From: Argopecten irradians
Taxonomy: Eukaryota > Mollusca > Bivalvia > Pectinida > Pectinidae
Direction: 5' to 3'
Assembly (NCBI RefSeq): GCF_041381155.1
Contig: NC_091149.1
Location: 13,842,609-13,906,608, forward strand
Length of the DNA: 64,000 nucleotides
Shown: positions 36,169-47,096 of the stretch, in pieces
Numbering within the stretch: the stretch's first letter is position 1
Layout of the letters: each line of letters opens with the position of its first letter
The notes under the pieces: model-generated
Told to the model about the DNA's origin: nothing
The model's database searches: none
What the model saw: the letters and a program-made list of their open reading frames with translations, nothing else
Translations under genes and position numbers: made by a program

Positions 36169-38310
36169 ATTAAGATAGGTATGGACCCATATCCGGTTGA
36201 TGCGTGCGCATATGCTGATTTCTGGTGTTGACAGTTCGCTAGATAAACAAGCGATATCAATGTCAACAACCAGTTCATATGATTATAAGGACAAAGCCCT
36301 TCGTGCTCTAAGGACGAAGGGTACGAAATGCGAAGCACTTCTAAGGTACGTAACACGTACATGAAAATATAAGAAAAATCTCTATCTTTAAAATCCTATC
36401 CCACACACTGACAGCTTCAGTTTGCGGCCGCCATTTTGTTATACCTATGGGGAGGGGAATCACAGGTAATCACCATCGATATGATGCTTTGAAGTAAGCT
36501 CATTGTATAATCGAGCGGTTCAAACGCTCTTATGATCTGACACAAACGTAATCTTTATCCGGCAGAAGCTCAGTGCTATCCGCTCTTTATTTGCAATCGT
36601 CAAGTGATTTAGACTACCTTTCAATTTAACAAGCTGACAAAAAACGGAATATCCGTTGCGGAAATAAAATTTCTTCGTTCTCAAATGGAAGTTTCCTTCT
36701 CAAATGAGGGTTTTTGGACAAGGACAGAGTTCGAATACATGAATAAAAAAATAAACAGAAAATTCGGCTCCGTTATTTCCATAAATTGCGCTTTTTAACA
36801 TTGTGCTGTATAACCAATAGGCACTAAAACATCCGGCTGCCTTCAGTCATATTAACCATTACTTGATATTTTTGCAGTTCACAAATTTAAATGGGATTTC
36901 AGTGATGCATTTTTCTGTATTATAAGCGTGTTTCTCGGCCGGTATATGGCTTCAGACGATGGTCTAGTTTTGGTCACTTGCAGTACCGTGGAAAATAGCG
37001 TCGGGTGGAAGCCATGCTTTCACATTTTCACTCCGGGTCGTGTTTGGGAATTCGATCGGTATTGCTATTGATACGAAGATAGTTTGATAATATTGAGATT
37101 AATGCATGTATAATATTGAGAATAATGCAAGTATTAACGGCATTAAAAACATCGTAACAAGTATTTTTGTATCCAGAGTAAATTACGAAACTTAGTGGTT
37201 AATCATAAAATACTGACTGCGTAAACAAAACATGGCGACCGAAAAGTAAAGCATGGTTTCTCCAACTGATCGTGAACTACAAGTACGTAACGTTCACAAA
37301 TAAAGATATTTGAAACTGTTAATGCCTTAAGTAGATGTGTTAGGTAATGCTTTTATGGAATTAGACTGCAGAAACGATGTGCATCGATGACGAATATCTT
37401 TTCCGATTCATGTCAAAAATGACAAGCCGTACGAACACTAAAACGTGTTGACCATGCCGGTTTGAAGTGAAGACAGTTTACATGGAAACATTTATTTGGT
37501 CGTAAATAACATTGAGTTAAATATGGGCACTTTCCATAATTCCTAATTCTTAATAAATGAAATAATAACTTGAACTGAATGACAGAAATAACAAACACAA
37601 ACAGTTGCAGGGTATTCAACACACATGTTTCGTAGTATCGGTTGTGTAGGATATGTTGTTTTTAAGATGAATTAGCAATCAAAATTTGTTGTTGCAGCGG
37701 CATTTCATTTCATACTGACATAAGTCTAGTTTTATTTTGATTGGCCAAAAATAAATAAATTTGCCATATCTAAGGCCACGAAGAACATATTTCTGATATA
37801 ACATGCATATAGATATAGATCTGATATCAATAGTTCTATCTTACCACAAATATGTACATATTTTCCTTTTTTATTTTCTTGTTAATGTATTTTCGGTGTT
37901 TGTTATCGACTGACCCGCTTGGTTGTCACAGGGATTGTTATACGAAAAAGAAATAACGACTTTATTCGGACACTGTTATTTCCTATTTTTTAATTGAAAT
38001 ATATTTTCGTTGGGCTAGTCTGGTGTGGCCAAATAAACAAAACATTCCTACCTTTTAGTATGTAAGAAAATTAAAACAGTCCCAAATTGTTCTGTAAAAA
38101 CGTAGAAATATGCTGTCAACAGAAGCACGGACAATTTAAGTGACTTGTTTGAGTACCATTACAAGTAAAACATATGAAAGAGCGGAGATATTTTACAAGA
38201 CTACGTCCCACACACGGCCCCACACGCAACTTTCACACCGATAAGAGATTGTACGCGTGGTTAAGTAAATGCTGAGCCGTGGCAAAGTTAGCTGTTGAGA
38301 ACCAAGCAAG

Positions 38311-39276
38311 ATGTCGATAGCTGAGCTGTTTCTCTTTTCTCTGATGATGATGGTAGACTGTACTAACGGAGTTAGTCAAACCTCATATCCAATAGGGAAC
38401 ATCGACCAGCAATTCGAACGACTTGAACGTCTTCTGCTGGAGAAGGACCACAGAATTGACCAGCTCGAGGCCAAACTGACGCAACACGTGACTGCTTTCA
38501 CGAACTACGTCGTAAAACGTGACGCGGAAATGACTTCAGTAAACTCAGAGCTTGTTAAGCTTGAACTGAAAGTTAAACAAAAGGAGTATGTCATACAGGA
38601 ACTCCGACAAGTGGTAGAAGATTTGGAGACAAAGGTTTCTAACAGAGATTTCACCAAAGAGCGGAAAATCTACCCGAATGGCGACGACATCTCTACATCT
38701 CACGTAAGTGATCATAATAGTGAACGTATAACTGAAAATAACGAAATTGGTAGGAATGGGACGATACTTAACGTTCGTGACGACATAGAGAAAAGTCTGC
38801 CATCAAACGATATCCCGAGTGTCGATGAAAATGGTCGCGATCTAATTAGAGTTGCGCCGAATATCGATACGAACATCGCTTTTCATGCCGTGATGACAGT
38901 ATTTACTGGACCTATGATTAAGGGATCTGCATTAGTATACAACCAAGAGATTCTAGACCATGGGAACGGATACTCTGAAACTGATGGCCTCTACCTTGTA
39001 CCCGAGTCTGGAACGTATGTGATCACGTGGACAACCGTTACATACCACGACTATGTTCAGACGTTATTGGTCGTGAACGGAGTAACCAGAGGTTCGTCCG
39101 TGACAGATGCTGGAGAAGTGACAGATATACATCAGACTACCATGATTGTTGTCCTCGTTTTGAACCAAGGTGATCACGTGTCCATTCGCGTTGGAAATGT
39201 AGGAAGAGGCACTTTACACACCTCTGATGCTTACAACTATCCCGCGTTTTCTGGATGGAAGCTGGCAGGGATGTAG
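38311..39276 (+). CDS. Secreted coiled-coil C1q-domain protein
   Basis: Single open exon of 321 residues. Residues 1-20 are a signal peptide (MSIAELFLFSLMMMVDCTNG). Residues about 31-110 form a heptad-rich coiled coil (FERLERLLLEKDHRIDQLEA). A polar linker with possible N-glycosylation sites covers 111-180. Residues about 186-321 are a globular C1q domain (IAFHAVMTVFTGPM, YLVPESGTYVITW, LVLNQGDHVSIRV, FSGWKL at the end). There is no collagen stretch, as in most bivalve C1q-domain proteins, where the coiled coil drives trimer or higher assembly. Family members bind microbial or carbohydrate ligands as pattern-recognition lectins; the ligand here is unknown. The start is the first ATG, giving the signal peptide directly. 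ATTAAA at 39502-39507 may serve polyadenylation. Confidence 0.93.
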   Translation: MSIAELFLFSLMMMVDCTNGVSQTSYPIGNIDQQFERLERLLLEKDHRIDQLEAKLTQHVTAFTNYVVKRDAEMTSVNSELVKLELKVKQKEYVIQELRQVVEDLETKVSNRDFTKERKIYPNGDDISTSHVSDHNSERITENNEIGRNGTILNVRDDIEKSLPSNDIPSVDENGRDLIRVAPNIDTNIAFHAVMTVFTGPMIKGSALVYNQEILDHGNGYSETDGLYLVPESGTYVITWTTVTYHDYVQTLLVVNGVTRGSSVTDAGEVTDIHQTTMIVVLVLNQGDHVSIRVGNVGRGTLHTSDAYNYPAFSGWKLAGM

Positions 39277-40125
39277 ACAAGCAGCGCAGCATTGGCAATA
39301 GGATTTGAGATACATGTATCGTATAATTTAAAAGTCTTGTCGTTTTATAGTCGATCCTAGTCGCCAATGTTACAACCAGAACACGTCATCTTATTATTAC
39401 TGTGATGTCTATATATTCTATGATGGCCGATTATCCCACAATACCTTTGTGGGTCAAGAGGTATAACGTGCTTACATGTATTTAATTTGTCACTACACAT
39501 TATTAAAAAAGTATAATAGTTATTGTGGTTTAATATTTTTTTTGTATTCAGGGTGTTCTGCGACGGATGACTCATCTTGTTCTTTAAGTTATGGACCTAA
39601 GCCGAAACCTGGTTTATATGTGAAAGGTGTTTTCGCACAGGGAAATAACACATGATACCCCGTGCTCAATTTTTATATTTCGTCCGAACTGTCTGGTACT
39701 TTTCAGAATTTTACGCCATTCATGTAACAATCGGTGAATGTGACGTTATAATCTTGAATCGGTAACGTCACACGCTTTTCAGAAAATCATTATTATTAGA
39801 AATATGTGCAAACAGTCTTCTAACACGCATTGTTTGGTTTTCGTTTTTAGGCCATCTGACCCGAAAGGTCAAAATGACCTAATATCATTGTGCGCCGTCC
39901 GTCGTCGTGCGCCATCCGCCGTCCGTCGTCCATAAACTTTTCCTTTAAATCGCTACTCGTCAAAAAGTTCACAACGGTGACTCTGACCACCCTGGGGCCT
40001 GAGGGCGGTGCCCAATATGTGAAATTTTGGTAATACTTTTAAAACGCTACTTGTCAAAAAGTTCTCAACGGATTTTAACCAAATTTCGTCAAAATTATCC
40101 TTACGGGAACGGGAGCAATTTTTGT

Positions 40126-40373
40126 GTTCGGGTGGTGAAGTGGTTAAGCCGCTCGCCTTTCACCTAGCCAACGGGGTTTGATCCCCGGCACAGACGTGAA
40201 ACGGTTAGGGGTCACCTATACCCGACCACTTGGGTTTTCTCCGGGCACTCCGGTTTCCTCCCACATTAAGACCCCTCGTGCTCTTACATCCGGGCCATCG
40301 AGAGTGATTTAATAAATTGTATAACTTTTTTCTCAATCGATATAAATATAAAATAAATAAAGTTTATATTTAT
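40126..40373 (+). mobile_element. tRNA-derived SINE with 12-bp target duplication
   Basis: Flanked by AGCAATTTTTGT (40114-40125 and 40374-40385). It starts gttcgggtggtgaagtggtt (box A) with ggggtttgatccccggcac (box B), then gggttttctccgggcactcc with ggtttcctcccac, and ends in an AT-rich tail. A full-length, clean tRNA-headed SINE of a family different from the SINE at 9394. Confidence 0.9.
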
Positions 40374-41028
40374 AGCAATTTTTGTATAATAGGTGACTCT
40401 GATCCCCTGGTGCGAAAGGGGCGCAACCCAATAGGGAACTAGAGGAAAATTCCTTCAAAATGCTACTAGTCATATTATTGGATTTTAACCAAATTTGTTC
40501 TGAAATATCTTTTTGGGAATGTGAACAGTATACCTTTGTATAAATGATGCTTCTGATTCCCCTTGGGCAGGAGGGCCCAATAGGGAAAATTTTGGCGATT
40601 CTTTAAAACGCTACTTGTCATTAAGTTCTCAATGAATTTTTACCAAATTTGATCAGAAACTTCTTTAGGGAAATGAAACAGATTTTATATAAATGATTAC
40701 TCTGTGTAAATTGTATAAATATGAATTAAATGTGGAAATGTGGAAATGAATATATTAAACATTGCTTATCCAACTGCCAAAACATGTTTTGGAAAGATGT
40801 TCTCCAACGTATTTCTAAGTTACATAATTCCCCAATATCAATCTAGATATAAACAAGAAACTCAATTGAAAACAACATTATAGTATAATGCAGATATTAA
40901 AGTCGGAAATAAATGTATATTTTATCAAAACTGGTTCAATGCTGGTGTTGTTACCCTCAATGACCTTATTAAGAATCCTGACAGCTTAACATTTTTCACT
41001 TTCGATGAGGAAATTGAGGTTTTTCAAA

Positions 41029-41175
41029 ACCAGGAATATATGATCCCTAGATTTCGGCTCTCTTATAGGCTGACATATGGTTTTGGGGAGCTAAATCATC
41101 AAGATACATGTCCATGTTCAAATATCAAATGTTAAAACGACATATCGTTTCAGTGAAAATTACAAGAAATACAAC
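41029..41175 (+). repeat. Dispersed 150-bp repeat, second copy
   Basis: Near-identical landmarks to 20978-21127 (aaaaccaggaatatatgatc, ctagatttcggctctcttat). It adjoins the LINE fragment and may be part of the same parent element. Confidence 0.7.
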
Positions 41176-41300
41176 TTTAAGTATATAATACCCAGATTGT
41201 GATTTATATATATATTTATTACATAATTTGTTTACACCAATCTATATATGAAGAAATATAATATTTTCAACTATTACACCGACCGTTCAATAAAACCTTG

Positions 41301-41380
41301 TTATATTGCACGGTTCGAAGTTATATTGCACGCTTCCATGGAAACGTTATATTGCACGGTTCGAGATGTTATATTGCACG
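41301..41380. repeat. Four copies of the motif TTATATTGCACG
   Basis: Copies start at 41301, 41321, 41347 and 41369, with cggttcga or cgcttcc spacers. The same motif is the inner end of the long inverted repeat at 41795-41970, suggesting both belong to one fold-back element. Confidence 0.7.
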
Positions 41381-41794
41381 GCTTTAGGAACACCTCGCTG
41401 TTGTTGTCTAGTTTTGTAGAAAACTTCCGAGGAATTGCGAGTAACAGTGAGTTACGTTATTATGACGTCACAAAGGTTCACGCTCAATTTCGCGCTGGAT
41501 TTATAGATCTCGAATCAAGCACGTCATGTAGACGTTTACTGTACCGAGTAAAGGACGGACACGATGAATGTATTAGATCAAAAGGCTGCAAGCAGGTCTA
41601 ATAATGTGAAAACAGACAATAAGACATCCAAACCGGAGTTACAACGTGACGTACGTGGGCTATACGTCAATCTTCAATAGGATATTAAGTTGTTTTTTTC
41701 CGTACGGTACGGTGTTGATGATTTTGTTAAGTGATTGTCGTATTCGTTTTATAAAAAAAATATTCAACTGAAAAACTGGTGATTATGTAATAAA

Positions 41795-41970
41795 ACAAAT
41801 ATTCCATGGTTACTGTGCTCTAGTTCATAATATTTACCCCTCGGTGATGGTAATCAACAAATGTTATATTGCACTCGGCCTTTGGCCTCGTGCAATGTAA
41901 CATTTGTTGATTATTATCACCTCGGGTTAAATATTATGAACTAGAGCACAGTAATCCATGAAATATTTGT
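41795..41970. mobile_element. Long near-perfect hairpin (fold-back element), 86-bp arms
   Basis: The left arm 41795-41880 and the right arm 41884-41970 are inverted copies with about ten differences, separated by only three bases (ggcc-ttt-ggcc). The arms contain actgtgctctagttcataat and caacaaatgttatattgcac. No coding capacity. It lies inside the insert bounded by the LINE target duplication. Confidence 0.88.
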
Positions 41971-43350
41971 ATAATATACATATTTTAAGACAGTAGTCTC
42001 CCCCCCTCTTTCTTCTTCTGTCTGTTTATTTTTGTCCATATGTCCATCCATTTTATCAGTTGTCATTCTTACACTACATGTGCATTGTTGGTTTGTTCAA
42101 TCCGGTCTGTATACAGTTTTCAGTGTCTGTCTGTATGTTTATCGATGTTTCTGTTTTGTTTTCACTTCCTGTCCATCCCATGTGTTTGTATGTCAATACA
42201 TGTTGTGTACATTGTAGTTTTGTTTATCTGTCTTTGATCTTCATTTTTTTGTATCGTTACCTACCATTAATTTGTGGCTGAATTTGTCCTTCTTGTATAT
42301 GTTTCCAAAATGTTTTTTGGTATATGTGTGTGCATACTTATCTTTCATTTAAGAGTGATGTGTTTATATATCCATGTATGTCCATATGTATAAACTGAGT
42401 ATCTAAATTGTGATAAGAATAATGTGAGTTGGTATGTGATCGCATGTATGTCAATGATGGTAGGTGTAAGAATAGGCCAGAGGTTAACATTTTTGTGTGT
42501 TATTGATATTTCAGAATAAAAATAAATTGAACTGGCTGTATGTAAAGGCGTGTGAGTGTGAGGCTGAATATGTGTATGTGTGTTTATTTTGCATGTATGT
42601 GTATTCCATATATGTACCATCTTAATAAATGTAAAAAAAAAATTTGAAAAATAAAACAATTATAAAAAATAAATGATTACTCTGATCCCTCTAGGGCAGG
42701 ATGGGCGAGGCCCAATTGGGAAATTAGGCGAAAATTCCTTCAAAACGCTATTAGTCATAAAGTTCTTATTGGATTTTTACCAAATTTGTTCAGAAACATC
42801 TTTGCGGTAATGTAACCAGATTTTGTATCGGAGCCCCTGTAGGGGAAATATAGGAACATCCCTTCAAAATGGTACTTGTCATAAAGGAGGAATTTCACCC
42901 AGGTTTGATCTAAAATTGGAAAGGGGAACATATTTTGTATAACTGGTTATTCTGACCCTCCAGGGGCAGGAGGGGCGGGGCCCAGTATGGAATATAGAGG
43001 AAACTTACTTCAAAACGCTATTATTGATACAGTTCCTATTTGTTTTTGACCAAATTTGGTCAGAAACGTCTTTTGGGGAATGCGAGCAGATTTTGTATCG
43101 ATAATGGCTCTGACCCCCCTGGGACAGGAGGGGCGGGGCCAAATACAGTAGGAGAAATTGAGGTATTTGGTTAAAACGCTACTTGTCAGAAAGAACTCGT
43201 TGCATTTTAACCAAATTTGCTCAGAAATATTCTTGAGGGAAGGATAATAGATTTTCTATCAATGTATCCTTTTTGGAATGTGAAAAGATTTTGTAGAGTG
43301 ACTCTGCCCAACACCGTTGTTTCGGTTTCTATTTCACCAAATATTTGTTT

Positions 43351-43881
43351 CCCCTGCAGGTAGGGCGTTAGAATTGTACCTGCTGCCCCTATTGCATGAT
43401 CGTAAAAGAGGCGACTAAATTTAGGATCTTATCTTTTCTTTCTTCCTAAATTACTTTAATTCTTCCTAATGTCTCCCTTGACATCACCTCACTTTTGGCC
43501 TTTGGTTGAGCGCTCGCCCCTGTGAGGAAGGCTCTGGGTTCTGTCCCCTGGCCGAGACACACCAAAGTCTATAAAAGTGGTAGTTTCTGCTCCTGCTTAG
43601 CGCTCAGCATACAGGGAGTGGGACGACTGGTTCGCCCGTTGTCAGTATAATGTGACCGGTTGGGGTATGTTGCTTGGTGTCTTCGGCGGCATGCTTCAGT
43701 GATATAGCACTATAAAAAGGGCAACAGTTCCACTATACAAGAAGACACAACATGAATATACCGCAGTCTCCCAAAACATGCACCTCGCACAACATACACG
43801 CAACACACCGCATACATGGGAGGCCGTCCTTACATGACCATAGCTGTTAATAGGACGTTAATAAACCAAACAAAAAAAAAA
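43351..43881 (+). mobile_element. Full-length long SINE, third good copy
   Basis: Head cccctgcaggtagggcgtta, tRNA-like middle at 43503-43565 (ttggttgagcgctcgcccct, ctgggttctgtcccctggcc), centre gtgtcttcggcggcatgctt, end agctgttaataggacgttaa with an A-rich tail. No clear target duplication is seen. It sits directly after the end of the tandem-unit repeat. Confidence 0.87.
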
Positions 43882-44309
43882 CCTCCTTCCTGTTATAATT
43901 TGTTGAAACGATTTTCAGATGACAGTTAAGGCCCATGTTCCTCTTGCTTATTATTCAAACAGTTTTTACCGATTGATCATCGGTCTTCATTGATATAACA
44001 GAACTGGAATTTTTACGCGGAATTACTTCGAAGCGCAGATGAAATGGTTAATTAGTTTTGAACCAAGAGGCCTAAGATGGGATAATTACACTCTGAACGC
44101 GTATATATATGGGTTTTGTTATACGATAGAGGCGCTAGAAAAATATCTTTTCCTATATGTGATCGATATCTCAGTTTCTGGCTTAGATTTTGTAATATCG
44201 AAATCTCGGCTAATGTCTCGGTTTGGATTGTGTTACCAAATCTTAACCCTCGACTGAGATAACCTGATCTCGATCACTTACAGGTAACAGATTTTATTAT
44301 TCTATACTT

Positions 44310-44475
44310 AAATAAAAAAAATTGCTATGTTTAGATTTAGTTGAAATAATTTAATAATCCTCCAACTGTATATTACGTGGGAGAAAGAATGTATCGAGGT
44401 AGCCGAGGTATTGTTCTCTCTCCCACATATTACAGTATACAGAATTTTCTCTTACTTAAACTTAGCAATTTTCTG
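44310..44475. mobile_element. Second fold-back element (imperfect inverted repeat)
   Basis: The outer arms aaaattgctatgtttagatt and cttaaacttagcaattttc are inverted copies. Further in, actgtatattacgtgggaga pairs with tctcccacatattacagtat around a short centre at about 44395-44415. Confidence 0.65.
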
Positions 44476-44844
44476 TGTTGATAAAGAACTTCTTCATTTT
44501 TCGTTATAAACTAGATTGTTGCATTTTCCTTGAGCACAGCGCCCAATTTCTTGATTCAAACTCCAGTAAAAAAAACCTGACTTCAGTCAAAAAAATTTCA
44601 TATAAGTTACATAAGGAGAAAAAATTTGACTTAAATTCGAACTTTTGTTTCGAGAAATCGAAGCCCGATAGCTCTAATTACGTGCCTTCAACCATATCAA
44701 ATCCAATAAGACAATGTATGGTTACAATTCACATACATTGTTAGCCTGGGATATATATGACAATGGTTCTTGTACTAATTGATTGAAGTGTGCTTTGTGG
44801 TTGGACAGTTTCTACCAGGAAATTCACTTTCAGCATATACACAA

Positions 44845-44945
44845 ATGGCGAATGACGACTGGTTTGCCCGTAGTCAGTATGGTGTCACCGGATGGGGTGT
44901 ACTGTCCGGTGTTTCTTGTGGTTGCTTCAGTGAGATATCTCTAGG
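44845..44945 (+). mobile_element. Long-SINE internal fragment
   Basis: Landmarks gacgactggtttgcccgtag, gtcaccggatggggtgtact and gcttcagtgagatatct only. Confidence 0.7.
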
Positions 44946-45556
44946 GACCATGCGGTCCAAGATTTACCAATTTCGTATGCATATCGTCATAACATCGGCT
45001 ATTACCATGTGAACATGTATTCTAAAAAGCAAACTGTTTGTTAACGAAATGTGAAATATTGTAGAACCAATGGGAAAATATGTGTAAAAGCAACGAGGAA
45101 ATTGGTATGTTTTATGTAAATTTTGTAGTTTCAGGCAACAGCTAATGGAGTTAATAATGGCGCAGCACATGACTGGTTTCACGAACTATTAACATTCGCG
45201 AATTTAAAATTTGAATGAAGAGATTTCAATATAAATGTGGAGAAAACATTCGCGAATTAACACGAATCGCGATATTAGCGGAAGTAAATCGCACGCGAAA
45301 GTTGTTAGTTTACAGTATTTTCAATGCAAATGTACGTTATTTTGTTTCCAAACAACTCTGGCAACAAACTTACTTACATATTATCAACTTAGTCATTTAC
45401 TAGAACTTTACCAAACAATGCCTTTCTCTTAAAACGTTTATATATGGTTATGGGTAAATTGTGGTTTGCTATTTGTATGTAAAATGAGGTGAATGGACGC
45501 AAGGAAGAATTCTTTATAAACAAATAGTCGATATTTAATGTTCGTAGCACACATTG

Positions 45557-46440
45557 TAGGTCACCTGACCATATAGGTTATGGGGACCTATTGCAATAGT
45601 CTGTTGTCGTGCGTCGTCTATCGTGCGACGCTCGTTAATTTTTTCTTGTGAACGCAATAACTTGAGTAAATATAAACAGAGCTTAATGAAAATGTATGTA
45701 GACTAATATTGGAAAGATCTCGGACGAGTTCGAATAATTTACGGATTTATTACCCTTTGCACTAATAATTATGACTGGACCTTGTGAACGCAATAACTTG
45801 AATAAATATAAATTGAGCTTAATGAAACTTTTGTGTGTATACTAACGTTGGAAAGATCTTGAACACGTTCGAAAATCAACTTGATCAAACAATGATTTAC
45901 GGAGGTATTGCCCTTTGCACTAATAATTATTTTAAATATTTTGAACACGAAAACCTGATTAAATATAAATTGAGCTTAATAAAACTTTGTACATAGACTG
46001 ACATTGGAAAGATCTCAGACGAGTTCGAAAATCAGTGTGATTCGACAGTAATTAACAGTATTATTATCCTTCGCACTAATAATTATTATTGGACCTTCTG
46101 AACATGCTAACTTGAGTAAATATGCAGTGAGCTTAATGAAACTTTAGTATGTAGACTAACATCAGAAAGATCTCAGACAAGTTAAAAAATTAGCGTGATG
46201 CGACTGTAACATACATTATTGGAATAATTTGAGTAAATATTCACCCAGCTGAATTTAAACTTGTATTTAGACTAAAACTGGAAAGATCTCGGACGAGTTC
46301 GAAATTCAGCTTGAGCCTACTCCAACTAAATAACAGAGTTATTGTCCTTTGTAATAATAATTATTAAACCTTTTGAATATGATAATGTGAGTGAATATGC
46401 ACCAAGCTGAATTAAACTTTGTATGAGGACTTATTAGATC
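45557..46440 (+). repeat. Dispersed repeat: GTCGTGCG-rich head plus about six tandem units of 130-160 bp
   Basis: The head gtaggtcacctgaccatata is followed by cgtgcgtcgtctatcgtgcg. Units then contain 'cttgagtaaatataaacaga', 'gcttaatgaaactttgta', 'ggaaagatctcggacgagtt' and 'ccctttgcactaataattat'. It shares head architecture with 39849-43330 but has different units. Confidence 0.75.
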
Positions 46441-46547
46441 TATGTTCCTAATTCATGAACAAAAGACATCAGTTGGCTTGTAAATGACATATATATTACT
46501 TATAAAGTGTAATTCTGCAATTTGGAATATTTTTCCATTGTTCAAGA

Positions 46548-46752
46548 AAGTTTGTTTGATTAAATGAACGTCCTATTAATAGCTAGGGTCATGTAAGGAC
46601 GTCTTCTCATGTATGTGGTGTGTACTTAATATATGAAATGCGTGGTGCGTATTTTGGGAGGCTACGGTATATAATTCATATTACGTCTTCTTGCATCGTG
46701 AAACTTTTGCCCTTTTTGTACCGCTATATCACTGAAGCATGCTGCCGAAGAC
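46548..46752 (-). mobile_element. Long-SINE 3' fragment
   Basis: Tail side agtttgtttgattaaatgaa and aacgtcctattaatagctag, through gggaggctacggtatataat to tcactgaagcatgctgccga. Confidence 0.8.
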
Positions 46753-47096
46753 AAAAAAAAGTCGTTCTAACAAAGTTTGTTGTATCTACTGTTTATTTCC
46801 ATTATGCCATTTATTTGTTTTAGATGACGAATATACATATTATGTATACAATATGGTGCCAGAAAAAGCAGTTAACAAAGCGATTTACTGCATTCCATTA
46901 CCATGAATCAAATCGCGAAAAATATACTGGATAAAGCCAATCTATTTACAATGCATATCCTTATTATTACTATGTTGGATTAGAGCAACCTAATTGGGAT
47001 AAAACATATTATATACATTTAGTGTATATCATGTTAAGCTTATCTACATTAGTGTATATATGTATTTTGTTTAGCTGAACAGTACTATTTGAAACA

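Larger units (their letters stand above)
32588..38310. other. Region between the ErbB-like and C1q genes
   Basis: Contains the 3' UTR, a possible poly(A) signal, SINE fragments (33440-33570, 34553-34744, 35525-35910), a MITE (33634-33985), and a less AT-rich, CpG-containing stretch at about 36140-37300 with no recognised gene. No second L domain, transmembrane or kinase exon of an ErbB receptor was found here. Confidence 0.55.
40705..42668 (+). mobile_element. 5'-truncated LINE (L1/Tx1-like ORF2 C-terminus) with poly(A) end and 16-bp target duplication
   Basis: The insert is bounded by ATAAATGATTACTCTG at 40689-40704 and 42669-42684 and ends in A-runs after ttaataaatgt. From 40745 one frame reads FWKDVLQRISKLHNSP; after in-frame stops it continues IKVGNKCIFYQNWFNAGV and LNDLIKNP. 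That is the pattern of the end of L1/Tx1-type ORF2 proteins (FWxD...; I.G.....W...G......DL). The LINE match ends near 41028, where a dispersed repeat (41029-41175) begins, so later insertions probably enlarged the insert. Dead copy. Confidence 0.75.
39849..43330 (+). repeat. Dispersed repeat: GTCCGTCGT-rich head plus tandem units of about 150-180 bp, split by insertions
   Basis: The head ctgacccgaaaggtcaaaat is followed by repeats of gtccgtcgt. Then come units with 'cgctacttgtcaaaaagttc', 'accaaatttggtcagaaa' and 'tgactctgatccccctgggg' at 39950-40125, 40374-40704, 42669-42840, 42840-42960, 42960-43100 and 43100-43320. A SINE (40126-40373) and a LINE-bearing insert (40705-42668) interrupt it with clear target duplications. 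A relative with other units is at 45557-46440. Confidence 0.75.

Noticed and set aside
40126-40200. Possible tRNA gene (box A and box B present)
   Set aside because: It is the head of a SINE with a target duplication, a central core and an AT-rich tail; the stems of a functional tRNA are not complete.
41248-41601. 117-residue plus-strand open frame
   Set aside because: Contains the TTATATTGCACG repeat motif and lies within repeat DNA; no recognisable domain.
42032-42281. Three overlapping plus-strand frames rich in Cys, Val and Ile
   Set aside because: They read a simple T/G/C-rich stretch inside the LINE-bearing insert in three frames at once, a mark of low complexity.
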